From Bradyrhizobium daqingense (lineage in GTDB: Bacteria; Pseudomonadota; Alphaproteobacteria; Rhizobiales; Xanthobacteraceae), in contig NZ_CP088014.1 of assembly GCF_021044685.1 (NCBI RefSeq), positions 1,736,001 through 1,800,000 of the forward strand: a DNA stretch of 64,000 nucleotides, in the 5' to 3' direction. Of the stretch, positions 45,308 to 53,927 are shown one piece after another. The notes beneath the pieces were generated by a model. It did not search any database, was not told the origin of the DNA, and worked only from the letters and a program-made list of their open reading frames with translations. A program made the position numbers and the translations under genes. The number at the start of each line of letters is the position of its first letter. Position 1 is the first letter of the stretch.

Positions 45308-46330
45308 ATGTCGATGCGGCACATAGCCATCGCGATCCTGATCGCCCTGGCGGCTGCCTGCACGACGGCCCCAAGCCGCGCCGAAGAGATGACGCTCTAC
45401 TCGACCAGGGAGGCCGCTCTGGTCGCGCCGGTTGCTGGGGCTTTTACGGAAGCCAGCGGCATCGGCGTGAAAATCGTCTTCATCGAGGACAGTCTCATCA
45501 GGCGTCTCGTATCGGAAGGCGAGGCATCGCCCGCCGATGTCCTGTTGACCATCGGGCTCGACAAGACCACCCAGCTTGCCGCGCATGGCCTGACCCAGGT
45601 CTTCACTTCGACGCATATCGAACGGGCCGTGCCGGCAAACCTGCGCGGCAACGGCGCGCAATGGGTTGCGCTTGCGATCCGCCCCCGCGTCGCATTCGTG
45701 CGCAAGGACAGCGCGCTTGCTCAGATCGACTATGAAGATCTGGTCGATCCCCGATGGCGCGGCAAGCTGTGCATGCGCTCGGCGCTGCATCAGAACAATG
45801 TCGCGCTGGTTGCGGCCTATCACGTCCATCACGGTGATGCCGCGACCGAGGTCTGGCTCGCCGGGCTGAAGGCTAACCTCGCCCACAGGCCTGAGGGCAA
45901 GGACAATGACGTAATCCGCGAGATCGCGGAGGGCAGATGCGAGATCGGCATCGGCAACACCGTTGCGCTGGCGCAATTGCGCGACGGACGGGAGGGGCCT
46001 GACTGGCGCGCCTGGGCCGAGGCGGTCAGGGCTGTTCCGACCGCCTTCAAAGGTGGCGGCGCGCATGTGAACCTCGCCGGCGCAGCCCTCGCGAAGCATG
46101 CGCCACATCCGGAGGCTGCGCAGAAATTCGTCGAGTTCCTCGTCACGCCGGCGGCGCAGCGGATTTTCGCTGCCGCTGAGCTCGAATACCCTGTGCTGGC
46201 CTCGGCAAGGCAGGCCCCGATCGTCGCCGATATGGGCGCGTTCACAGCAGATGCACTGCCGATCGATGAGATCGCCGCGCATCAGCAGGCCGCGATCGTC
46301 CTGATCAAGAAGGTCGGCTTCGATGAGTAG
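45308..46330 (+). CDS. Periplasmic Fe(III)-type substrate-binding protein
   Basis: 340 residues starting two bases after the receptor stop (alternative ATG at 45314), with signal peptide ending SRAEE. It belongs to the FbpA/AfuA group of extracellular solute-binding proteins: LYSTREAALVAPVAGAFTEA, SPADVLLTIGLDKTTQLAA, YEDLVDPRWRGKLCMRSALH and the C-terminal HPEAAQKFVEFLVTPAAQRI. It binds ferric iron or an iron complex in the periplasm. No ABC permease or ATPase follows, so the partner must lie elsewhere. Confidence 0.9.
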   Translation: MSMRHIAIAILIALAAACTTAPSRAEEMTLYSTREAALVAPVAGAFTEASGIGVKIVFIEDSLIRRLVSEGEASPADVLLTIGLDKTTQLAAHGLTQVFTSTHIERAVPANLRGNGAQWVALAIRPRVAFVRKDSALAQIDYEDLVDPRWRGKLCMRSALHQNNVALVAAYHVHHGDAATEVWLAGLKANLAHRPEGKDNDVIREIAEGRCEIGIGNTVALAQLRDGREGPDWRAWAEAVRAVPTAFKGGGAHVNLAGAALAKHAPHPEAAQKFVEFLVTPAAQRIFAAAELEYPVLASARQAPIVADMGAFTADALPIDEIAAHQQAAIVLIKKVGFDE

Positions 46331-47513
46331 AGCGGGCCACACAATCAAGGCGGCCCTGCTTCAGGTCCATTCCATCGCCGGCCTCGTGCTCGCGCTGCTG
46401 CTCGCCCTGATCGCGCTGACCGGTGCGGTCATGAGCTTCGAGGATGAAATCCTCGATCATCTCAACGCCGATATCATGCACGTCGCGCCACGCCCAGCGT
46501 CGGCGCTGATGCCGGACGAACTGGTCGCGCGGCTCAAGGCGGCGCAGGACGCCGGCAAAGTCTCCGCCGTCGCGCTGTCGAGCGACCCGTCGGCAGCGGT
46601 GCGGGTTCGCTTCGGCCGCGACGAGCAGGGCGCAAGGCCGTCCTCGCTCTACGTCGACCCCTATGACGCGCGCGTGCTGGGCTCCCCGCGCGGCGAGGAA
46701 TTCTTCGCGACCGTGCGCAGGCTGCATCGCTGGCTGCTCATCCCCGGCGATGCCAAGGGCTGGGGGCGCCAGGTCACTGGCGTCGCCGCGCTCGGCCTGA
46801 TCGTGATGCTGATCTCCGGCCTCGTGCTGCGCTGGCCGCGCCGCGCCGGCAGCGTGAAGATGTGGCTCAAACCCAATCTCGGTCTCAGTGGGCGCGGTCT
46901 GCATCGCTCGCTGCACGCCGTCATCGGCACCTGGGTGTTTCCGGTCTATCTGTTAATGACGCTCACCGGGCTCTGGTACTCGTTCGACTGGTACAAGGAT
47001 GGCGTGGTCTGGCTGCTGTCGCGGCCGCATGTCGCCGCGGCCAAGATGCAGCCCAAGATGTCTGCAAAGCCGCCGCGTGAGGCCGGCCGTATCGAGGCGC
47101 AAGCGATCGGTTTCGACCAGGCGTGGACGACGTTCCGGCGCGAGGAGGGCGGCCACTTCTCGAAGGCGTTGCTGACGCTGCCGGCCGGCGCCGGCACAGC
47201 GATCCGGATCCGATCGTGGTCGAAGGAGACGACGCTCGACACCTCGCGCGACGAATTCCGCATCGATGCCGTCTCGGGACAATTGGTTTCCGCGGAGCGG
47301 TACGCCGACAAGTCTTTTGGCGAGAAGATCATCGCTAACATGCTCGACATCCACCGCGGTGCCATCCTGGGCTGGCCCGGCAAGCTCGCCTTCATGATCG
47401 CGGCGGCGCTGATGCCGTTGTTCTCGGTCACCGGCGTCCTGCTCTATCTGTCGCGCCGCAGGCTGCGGCGCCCGGCGCAGCCGCCGCTCGGCCGGCTCGT
47501 TCCGGGCGAGTGA
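46323..47513 (+). CDS. PepSY-associated membrane protein (PiuB-like)
   Basis: 396 residues, overlapping the binding protein by eight bases. Four membrane helices are visible, the first in LQVHSIAGLVLALLLALIALTGAVM and the last in AFMIAAALMPLFSVTGVLLYL, with the PepSY_TM pattern LHRWLLIPGDAKGWGRQVTG and conserved histidines in LHRSLHAVIGTW and DIHRGAILG. Such proteins accompany siderophore uptake and may act in ferric-siderophore reduction at the inner membrane. It completes the iron operon. Confidence 0.9.
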   Translation: MSRAGHTIKAALLQVHSIAGLVLALLLALIALTGAVMSFEDEILDHLNADIMHVAPRPASALMPDELVARLKAAQDAGKVSAVALSSDPSAAVRVRFGRDEQGARPSSLYVDPYDARVLGSPRGEEFFATVRRLHRWLLIPGDAKGWGRQVTGVAALGLIVMLISGLVLRWPRRAGSVKMWLKPNLGLSGRGLHRSLHAVIGTWVFPVYLLMTLTGLWYSFDWYKDGVVWLLSRPHVAAAKMQPKMSAKPPREAGRIEAQAIGFDQAWTTFRREEGGHFSKALLTLPAGAGTAIRIRSWSKETTLDTSRDEFRIDAVSGQLVSAERYADKSFGEKIIANMLDIHRGAILGWPGKLAFMIAAALMPLFSVTGVLLYLSRRRLRRPAQPPLGRLVPGE

Positions 47514-47587
47514 GCGGACACGAAGGCTAGCCAAGCGCGCGACAATCGTTCAAAAGCCCATGGCCTGTTCTCGTCAAGGTCCGCGCC

Positions 47588-48820
47588 ATGAAGCTTTCCA
47601 CCGTCACTCCCGCCGAGATCCGCCGCGCGCTGCTGCTGCGCGAAGAGATCGCGCTGCTCGATCTCAGATATGAGGCGGCGTTCGCGACCGGACATCCGCT
47701 GTTCGCCGCCAACATGGCGGCCGGCCGGATCGCCGTCGAGGCCGAGATCAGGCTGCCGCGCGAGGACGTTCCGATCGTACTTTACGATGACGGCGAAGGC
47801 CTCGTCGCTGTGGGTGCGGAGCGGCTTGCGGCGCTGGGTTACACCAATATCAGCGCGCTGGACGGTGGACTGAAGTCCTGGCGCGCGGCGGGCTATCAGG
47901 TCTTCGAGGACGTCAATTCCTATTCCAAGGCATTCGGCGAACTGGTCGAGTCGCGCCGTCACACGCCCTCGTTCAGTGCCGACGAAGTGGCAAAGCTGAT
48001 CGCTGACAAGGCCAACATTGCCATCCTCGACGTCCGCCGCTTCGACGAATACGCGACCATGAACATTCCGGGCTCGGTCAGCGTGCCCGGCGCCGAGTTG
48101 GTCTTGCGGGCCGGGCAGGCTGCGCCCGATCCTGAAACCACCATCATCGTCAATTGCGCCGGCCGCACGCGCTCGATCATCGGCACCCAGTCGCTGATCA
48201 ATGCCGGTGTGCCCAACAAGGTGCGCGCGCTGCGCAACGGCACGATCGGCTGGACGCTGGCGAGACACACGCTTGACCACGGTGCCGACAGGCGCGGCGC
48301 GATCGGACCGTTCGAGGGCGGTCCGGCCAATGCCCGCGACGTCGCCTATCGTGCCGGCGTTCGTCATATCGGTGCGAGCGAGATGGCGGCGCTGCTCGCG
48401 CAAACTGATCACACGCTCTATCGCTTCGACGTGCGCGACGCCGAGGAATATGCCGCCGGCCATCTGCCGGGCTTTCGTCATTATCCCGGCGGCCAGCTCG
48501 TTCAGGAGACCGACATGGCGGCGCCGGTCCGCGGCGCGCGAATTTTGCTGACCGACGACAAGGGCGTCCGTGCCGACATGACGGCATCATGGCTCGCCCA
48601 GATGGGCTGGGAGGTCTATGTGCTCGAAGGCGGCTATGACGGCGCGCTCGAGATCGCCCCGCCGCTGGTGCTGCCGAAGCCCGACCCGGCGCATCGTTAC
48701 CGCCGGCCCTATGAAGGTACCGACGTCGCCGAAGCCGCGATGCAAGCCTATCTCGACTGGGAGTACGGCTTGGTCGAACAGCTCCGGCTCGACGCGACGC
48801 ACGGATTCTACGTGATTTGA
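47588..48820 (+). CDS. Rhodanese-like protein with three domains, one catalytic
   Basis: 410 residues. Three rhodanese domains are visible: residues ~1-105 (EIALLDLRYEAAF ... LYDDGEGLVAVGA), ~130-225 (ANIAILDVRRFDEY ... NCAGRTRSIIG), and ~265-350 (RFDVRDAEEYAAGHLPGF ... LTDDKGVRADMT). Only the middle has the active-site cysteine (about residue 190, NCAGRTRS); the outer two carry Asp in its place. The whole may be a sulfurtransferase with two regulatory or binding copies. It stands alone between the iron operon and serA. Confidence 0.85.
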   Translation: MKLSTVTPAEIRRALLLREEIALLDLRYEAAFATGHPLFAANMAAGRIAVEAEIRLPREDVPIVLYDDGEGLVAVGAERLAALGYTNISALDGGLKSWRAAGYQVFEDVNSYSKAFGELVESRRHTPSFSADEVAKLIADKANIAILDVRRFDEYATMNIPGSVSVPGAELVLRAGQAAPDPETTIIVNCAGRTRSIIGTQSLINAGVPNKVRALRNGTIGWTLARHTLDHGADRRGAIGPFEGGPANARDVAYRAGVRHIGASEMAALLAQTDHTLYRFDVRDAEEYAAGHLPGFRHYPGGQLVQETDMAAPVRGARILLTDDKGVRADMTASWLAQMGWEVYVLEGGYDGALEIAPPLVLPKPDPAHRYRRPYEGTDVAEAAMQAYLDWEYGLVEQLRLDATHGFYVI

Positions 48821-48970
48821 TTCTGTCGTCCGTCAACTCCGCGCAAAGGCGATGCCGTTTGGTAGGCCGTCCCTGCCGCCCGCCATCTTCTCCCCGTATC
48901 CACGCCCTATTGTGCCGCGCACCGTCCGCGGTCTAAGAGCTGCGGCAAAGCTGTGACTGACGGAGACACC

Positions 48971-50215
48971 ATGCCAGCCCCAGGCCAAAGCCCCGAGCGG
49001 ACTGCGAAGGCGCTGCTGCTCGAAGGCGTCAATGATAGCGCTGTCGAGCTGTTCAAGAGCGCGGGCTTTACCAATGTCGAACGCCTGACCAAGGCGCTGG
49101 ACGGAGAGCATCTGCGCAAAGCGCTCAAGGGCGTGTCGCTGCTCGGCATCCGTTCGCGCACCCAGATCACCGATGACGTGCTCGGCGCCGCCGACCAGCT
49201 GCTCGCGGTCGGCTGCTTCAGCGTCGGCACCAACCAGGTCGATCTCCTGGCGGCGCGCAAGCGCGGCATTCCTGTGTTCAACGCACCGTTCTCCAACACG
49301 CGCAGCGTCGCCGAGCTCGTGATCGGCGAGATCGTGATGCTGCTGCGGCGGATCTTTCCGCGCTCGGTATCGGCGCATGGGGGCGGCTGGGACAAGTCGG
49401 CGACCGGCAGCCGCGAGGTGCGCGGCCGCACGCTCGGCATCGTCGGCTACGGCAATATCGGCTCGCAGCTGTCCACGCTCGCCGAAGCCATGGGCATGCG
49501 CGTGATCTATTTCGACCGCACCGACAAGCTTCGCCACGGCAACACCGAGCCGGTCGAGCGACTGGAAGATCTGCTGGCGCAGAGCGACGTCGTCAGCCTG
49601 CACGTGCCCGAGACGCCGGAAACCGCCGGGATGATCGGCGAGAAGGAGCTACGGGCGATGAAGCCGGGCTCGTTCCTGATCAACAACAGCCGCGGCACCG
49701 TGGTCGATCTCGATGCGCTCGCGCGCGCGTTGCGTGAGGGTCATCTCGCCGGCGCCGCCGTCGACGTGTTTCCGGTCGAGCCGTCCTCGAATTCGGATCG
49801 TTTCAACAGCCCGGTGCAGGGCGTGGAGAACGTCATCCTCACGCCGCATATCGGCGGCTCGACCGAGGAGGCGCAGGAGCGCATCGGCGGGGAGGTCGCA
49901 CGCAAGCTGGTCGACTATTTCATCACGGGATCGACCATGGGCGCGGTGAACTTCCCCGAGGTGCAGCTGCATCTTCGCCCCTCCGGCGCGCGCTTCAGCC
50001 ATGTCCATCGCAACGTGCCGGGCATGCTGCGGCGCCTGAACGAGGTCTTCCTGCAGCGCGACATCAACATCGCCGCGCAATATCTCGAGACCGCCGGCGA
50101 CCTCGGCTATGTCGTGCTCGATGCCGATCTCGCCGGCCAGGATTCGGCGGCGCTGCTCGATCAGATCCGCAGCCTCGAAGGCACGGTCGGAGCGCGGCTG
50201 GTGTTCGAGCACTAG
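48971..50215 (+). CDS. serA: D-3-phosphoglycerate dehydrogenase, ACT-domain type
   Basis: 414 residues from ATG at 48971, with GGAG upstream; a GTG at 48953 is rejected. It oxidises 3-phosphoglycerate with NAD, the first step of serine synthesis. Rossmann motif GRTLGIVGYGNIGSQL, substrate-binding arginine in NNSRGTVVD, catalytic glutamate in VDVFPVEPSS and histidine in LTPHIGGSTEEA are present, followed by a C-terminal ACT domain (HRNVPGMLRRLNEVF, GYVVLDADL). Length and ACT arrangement match the E. coli type, likely feedback-inhibited by serine. Second serA paralogues are common in the genus. Confidence 0.9.
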   Translation: MPAPGQSPERTAKALLLEGVNDSAVELFKSAGFTNVERLTKALDGEHLRKALKGVSLLGIRSRTQITDDVLGAADQLLAVGCFSVGTNQVDLLAARKRGIPVFNAPFSNTRSVAELVIGEIVMLLRRIFPRSVSAHGGGWDKSATGSREVRGRTLGIVGYGNIGSQLSTLAEAMGMRVIYFDRTDKLRHGNTEPVERLEDLLAQSDVVSLHVPETPETAGMIGEKELRAMKPGSFLINNSRGTVVDLDALARALREGHLAGAAVDVFPVEPSSNSDRFNSPVQGVENVILTPHIGGSTEEAQERIGGEVARKLVDYFITGSTMGAVNFPEVQLHLRPSGARFSHVHRNVPGMLRRLNEVFLQRDINIAAQYLETAGDLGYVVLDADLAGQDSAALLDQIRSLEGTVGARLVFEH

Positions 50216-50292
50216 AGCGTCATTGACGGCCGGCCGGCGGTCGACTTCAATGCGGCCTCCTGATCGAACCAGAAGAGAACCGGGGGGAAACA

Positions 50293-51954
50293 ATGGCGCA
50301 ACTGCGTGCGAAGCTCTGTGCATTGCCCGTCGGCGCGGCGACCTTGCTGGCTGCAAACTGCGCCTCGGCGGCGACGCTGGCTGAAGACGCCGAGGCCGTC
50401 TGCAAGGGTCTCGTTGGCGGCGCTGACGCCGTGAAGATCGATGCCGCGACTTTGCAGTCGCCATCGCCTCTCGCCGTCGCCGAGCGCGGACCGACCCCGT
50501 CGGGGCGCGTCACGCCGGCCAATCCCGTCTTCTGCAAGGTGCTCGGACACATCGACCCCGCCGATCCCAAGGCGCCGCCGATCAAATTCCAGGTCAATCT
50601 TCCCGTCGAGTGGAACGGCCGCTCGCTGCAATATGGCGGCGGCGGCTTCAACGGCGTGCTGATCACCGGCTTGGCGCTGCCGCCGGCCTATCCCTTCGAC
50701 AAGCCGTCGCCGCTCGCGCGCGGCTTCGTCACCTACGGCACCGATTCCGGCCACGAGACCAAGCAGGGCGAGCCGCCGCAGGTTTTCGCGCTCAACGACG
50801 AAGCGTTCGAGAACTTTGCTCATCGTTCCTACAAGAAGGTGCGCGATGCCGCCGTCGCGCTGATGCAGCGTGCTTACGGCAAGATGCCTGAAAAGATGTA
50901 TTTCATGGGCTCGTCCGAGGGCGGCCGCGAGGGCCTCACCATGGCGCAGCGCTATCCCGACGATTTCGACGGCATCTTCGCCCGCGTGCCCGTGATCAAT
51001 TGGGTCGGCCTGCAGCATGCCGGCACGCGCGGGGGCCTTGCGACCATGGGCGAGGGCTGGATCAATCCGGCGCAGGTCAAGCTCGTGGGCGATGCGGTGC
51101 GTTCGGCTTGCGACAAGGCCGACGGCTCCGACGATGCGCTGGTGCAGGATCCCGTTTCCTGCAAGGCGGCGTTCAAGATCGAGACGCTGCGCTGCGCGGC
51201 GGGCCAGAGCGGCGATCAGTGCCTCACCGAGGCGCAGATCAAGGCCGTCAACACGCTGCATGGGACCTACAAATTCCCGTTCCCGCTCGCCAATGGTCTC
51301 GACGATTATCCGGGTTGGGGCATCTCCGGCGAGGACATCCCGGCCGTTGGCCCGACCGGCGGCTGGGTCGCCTGGTGGCTCGGCACCGCGCCGCCCGCGC
51401 AGCCGCCTGCGCCCAACAACGGCATCGCCTGGATCTACGGCGCCGGCGGCATTCAATATGTGTTCGCACGCGATCCCAAGCTCGACGTCACCACCTACAA
51501 GGTGGAGGACCACAAGGCGCGGCTGCTCGAGGTCTCCAGGCTGATGGATTCGACCGATCCCGATCTCAGCCGTTTTCGCGCGCGCGGTGGCCGGCTTATC
51601 ATGCTCGAGCACATGGCCGATTACGCGCAGAGCCCCTATGCCGGCATCCGCTATTTCGAGAGCGTCGAGCGCAAGCTCGGCAAGGCCGAGACCGCGGAGT
51701 TCGCCCGCCTCTATACCGCGCCCGGCGTCGACCATGTCGGCTCCGGCGCGCCGGCCAATGTCGACATGCTGAGTGTGCTGGTCGACTGGGTCGAGAAGGG
51801 CAAGGCGCCCGGCGATCTCGAGGTCACCGAGCAGAAGGTAGAGGCGCCGTCATTTGCAGTGACGCGTGCGCTGCCGCTGTGCCGCTGGCCGTCCTGGCCG
51901 CACTACAAGAGTGGTTCGGTGACGGAGGCTTCGAGCTTTACCTGCGCGCCCTGA
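50293..51954 (+). CDS. Tannase/feruloyl esterase family exported hydrolase
   Basis: 553 residues, with a GGGGGGAAAC site. It has a signal peptide (LPVGAATLLAANCASA), then the tannase-family core VNLPVEWNGRSLQYGGGGFN, VTYGTDSGHE and the nucleophile motif MGSSEGGREGL, with Ser about residue 208. Cysteine pairs in the calcium-binding lid (CDKADGSDDALVQDP and CRW.. near the end) are typical, and the acid/histidine region is CPGVDHVGSG-like (APGVDHVGSGAPANVD). It probably hydrolyses plant phenolic esters in the periplasm or outside. It stands alone. Confidence 0.88.
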   Translation: MAQLRAKLCALPVGAATLLAANCASAATLAEDAEAVCKGLVGGADAVKIDAATLQSPSPLAVAERGPTPSGRVTPANPVFCKVLGHIDPADPKAPPIKFQVNLPVEWNGRSLQYGGGGFNGVLITGLALPPAYPFDKPSPLARGFVTYGTDSGHETKQGEPPQVFALNDEAFENFAHRSYKKVRDAAVALMQRAYGKMPEKMYFMGSSEGGREGLTMAQRYPDDFDGIFARVPVINWVGLQHAGTRGGLATMGEGWINPAQVKLVGDAVRSACDKADGSDDALVQDPVSCKAAFKIETLRCAAGQSGDQCLTEAQIKAVNTLHGTYKFPFPLANGLDDYPGWGISGEDIPAVGPTGGWVAWWLGTAPPAQPPAPNNGIAWIYGAGGIQYVFARDPKLDVTTYKVEDHKARLLEVSRLMDSTDPDLSRFRARGGRLIMLEHMADYAQSPYAGIRYFESVERKLGKAETAEFARLYTAPGVDHVGSGAPANVDMLSVLVDWVEKGKAPGDLEVTEQKVEAPSFAVTRALPLCRWPSWPHYKSGSVTEASSFTCAP

Positions 51955-51986
51955 GAGGCGACGAGGCGAATGGATGACGGCGAACG

Positions 51987-53363
51987 TTACCCCGCTGCCA
52001 TCGCCTGCGCCCCGCCGAGCAGGCGCGCATTCAGCCGGCCGCCGGAGAACAGCATGTCGTCGAGGGCTTCGTCGATGTCGGCCGAGACGGTCGAGTTGCC
52101 GCCGTCGCGCGCCAGGCTGGCTTGCGCCAGCCGCCGCATCAATTCCTTGATGAAGGCGCAGCTTGTCCCCTCGCTGCGGCGGGCAGCTTCGATGACGATC
52201 GCGTCGTCGAGCGGCAATTCCTTGCCATAGAGGCGCACCAGCTTGCTGCGGCCACTCTCGTCCGGGAGCGGCACTTCGATGGCCTGGTCGATGCGGCCGG
52301 GGCGACCGGCCAGGGCAGCTTCCAGGTCCTGCGGCCTATTGGTGGTGAGAACGAAAAGGATGTCGGCATCCTGCTTCAGTCCGTCCATCTCGTTGAGCAG
52401 CCTGTTGAGCAGGGGTTCTTCGCATGGCCCCATGTTGCGGCGGTCGCGCGCGATCAGGTCGACGTCCTCGATCACCACCATCGCAGGCTGCAGCAGCCGC
52501 GCCAGGCCCATATAGGCGCTGAGCAGGCCGATCTGCTCGGCCGTGATAATCAGGGTCGTATGTCCAGGCAGATGTGTTGCGAGATAGCGGATCGTATGGG
52601 TCTTACCTGTGCCGGGCGGTCCATAAAGCAGGATGCCCTTGCGCGTTGATTGCCCGAGCCGCCGCAATTGATCGCGCGTGTTGACGAAATTCAGCACGTT
52701 GCGATCGAGCAGCTGCAGAGTCCGCTCCGGCAGGATTACCTCGTCGCGCCCGACGGTCGGCAGCCGATGCACATTGATGCCGCGGGATTCGCCGCGGTAG
52801 TTGGAAGACTCCTCGAGCGACAGGATCTTGCCGCGATAGGTGCGCGCGGACTGCACGGCGTCTTCGAGCGCGCCGAAGCAGCGCTGCACCACGGCCGCCC
52901 CCGCGCTTCCCGCGGACACCATGATTTCGATCCGTATGCCGGGCTCGCGACGGGATTCCCGATTGGCGCAGAGCAGTACCGCATGGCGCAAACCGTCTTG
53001 CTCGCAGAGCCACAAACCATTGTCGAGGCACCGGGACGGATTGCCCTCGCCGATATCGACGTCGGAATATTGCAGCGGCGCGATCGGCACGGCGCTTCGA
53101 TCGTCGCGGAGCAGGCGCGCAAACGACAGCGCGTCATAGCTTTCCTCGGCAAGTCCGAGCAAGTCGATGTGCGCTCCCAGCAGCTTGTCGAGCGCGGCCT
53201 GGACGTCCACCCGCATATGGCCGGGAAACTGCCGGGTGGTGGTCACGAGCTTACTGAGCGGGAAGCCTTCGAAGTACGCGTCCAGAACTCCGAAGGCATA
53301 GGCATGCTCACCCTCCGTTTCGTGCTCCTGGTCCTGCTCTTCCGCTTGCGCCAATCTCTCCAC
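51987..53363 (-). CDS. AAA+ ATPase with unassigned N-terminal domain
   Basis: 458 residues from a GTG at 53363, with AAAGAGG upstream; the longest frame starts with a TTG at 53387. The C-terminal half is a AAA module: Walker A LLYGPPGTGKTHTIRYLATH near residue 250, Walker B MVVIEDVDLIARDR near 292, and sensor/arginine region LTTNRPQDLEAALAGRPGRI. The first 230 residues (YAFGVLDAYFEGFPLSKLVT, and a segment on SLEESSNYRGESRGINVHRL) are not recognised. It may be a chaperone or remodelling ATPase; the substrate is unknown. It is divergent to the MarR gene. Confidence 0.85.
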   Translation of the reverse strand: MERLAQAEEQDQEHETEGEHAYAFGVLDAYFEGFPLSKLVTTTRQFPGHMRVDVQAALDKLLGAHIDLLGLAEESYDALSFARLLRDDRSAVPIAPLQYSDVDIGEGNPSRCLDNGLWLCEQDGLRHAVLLCANRESRREPGIRIEIMVSAGSAGAAVVQRCFGALEDAVQSARTYRGKILSLEESSNYRGESRGINVHRLPTVGRDEVILPERTLQLLDRNVLNFVNTRDQLRRLGQSTRKGILLYGPPGTGKTHTIRYLATHLPGHTTLIITAEQIGLLSAYMGLARLLQPAMVVIEDVDLIARDRRNMGPCEEPLLNRLLNEMDGLKQDADILFVLTTNRPQDLEAALAGRPGRIDQAIEVPLPDESGRSKLVRLYGKELPLDDAIVIEAARRSEGTSCAFIKELMRRLAQASLARDGGNSTVSADIDEALDDMLFSGGRLNARLLGGAQAMAAG

Positions 53364-53442
53364 CAGGGTGTGCCTCTTTGTCTGCAACTAAAACGGGTAC
53401 AGAACAAATAAGGAACACACGCGTGCGATGACGTCAAGCCCT

Positions 53443-53471
53443 TTGACAAGGAAACCGGCAGCAGCTATCTA
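53443..53471 (+). promoter_or_regulatory. Promoter of the MarR-hydratase operon (leaderless)
   Basis: TTGACA at 53443-53448, 17-base spacer and TATCTA at 53466-53471. The transcription start should fall about seven bases further, at or next to the ATG at 53478, with no Shine-Dalgarno sequence before it. A leaderless transcript is therefore likely. Confidence 0.65.
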
Positions 53472-53487
53472 TTTCGCATGCGAAATA
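53470..53487. promoter_or_regulatory. Candidate MarR operator overlapping the start codon
   Basis: TATTTCGCATGCGAAATA is a perfect 18-base palindrome. It covers the end of the -10 element, the expected transcription start and the MarR start codon at 53478. MarR proteins bind such palindromes, so autorepression is expected. Confidence 0.7.
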
Positions 53488-53927
53488 ATAACGCCGGCGC
53501 GCGGCATCATCGGCTGATCTACCTGCTGAGCGTCGCACACCGCCGGCTGCAGCGCTGGATGGCGACGCGGCCCGAGAGCGAGGTGACGCCGGCGCAGGCC
53601 GGTCTGTTGTTCATCCTCGGCCGGCAAGACGGTGTATTGATGGGCGAGGCGGGCGCGGCTCTGGATCTTGGGCCGGCCGGCATTTCCGGCCTGGTCGATC
53701 GCACCGAGTTGGCGAAACTGATAGAGCGGCGGGCCGACCGTGAGGACGGACGCGCCTGGCGGATCTGGCTGACGCCGAAGGGACGCACCGCGCTGGCTCA
53801 GGCGAAGGCCGGCGCGGCGGAGGTCAATGCGGCGCTGACGGAAGGATTCACGGCCGCCGAGATCGACATCGTCGCGCGCTGGCTGACGAGCATTCAGGAC
53901 AAGTTTCCAAGAGGAGCAGAGCAATGA
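53478..53927 (+). CDS. MarR-family transcriptional regulator
   Basis: 149 residues. The winged-helix core is visible as ESEVTPAQAGLLFILGRQDG, AALDLGPAGISGLVDRTELA and the wing RRADREDGRAWRIWLTPKGR. These proteins sense phenolics or related metabolites. The start codon lies inside a perfect operator-like palindrome, and the mRNA appears leaderless. The stop overlaps the hydratase start as ATGA, so the pair is one operon. Confidence 0.88.
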   Translation: MRNNNAGARHHRLIYLLSVAHRRLQRWMATRPESEVTPAQAGLLFILGRQDGVLMGEAGAALDLGPAGISGLVDRTELAKLIERRADREDGRAWRIWLTPKGRTALAQAKAGAAEVNAALTEGFTAAEIDIVARWLTSIQDKFPRGAEQ

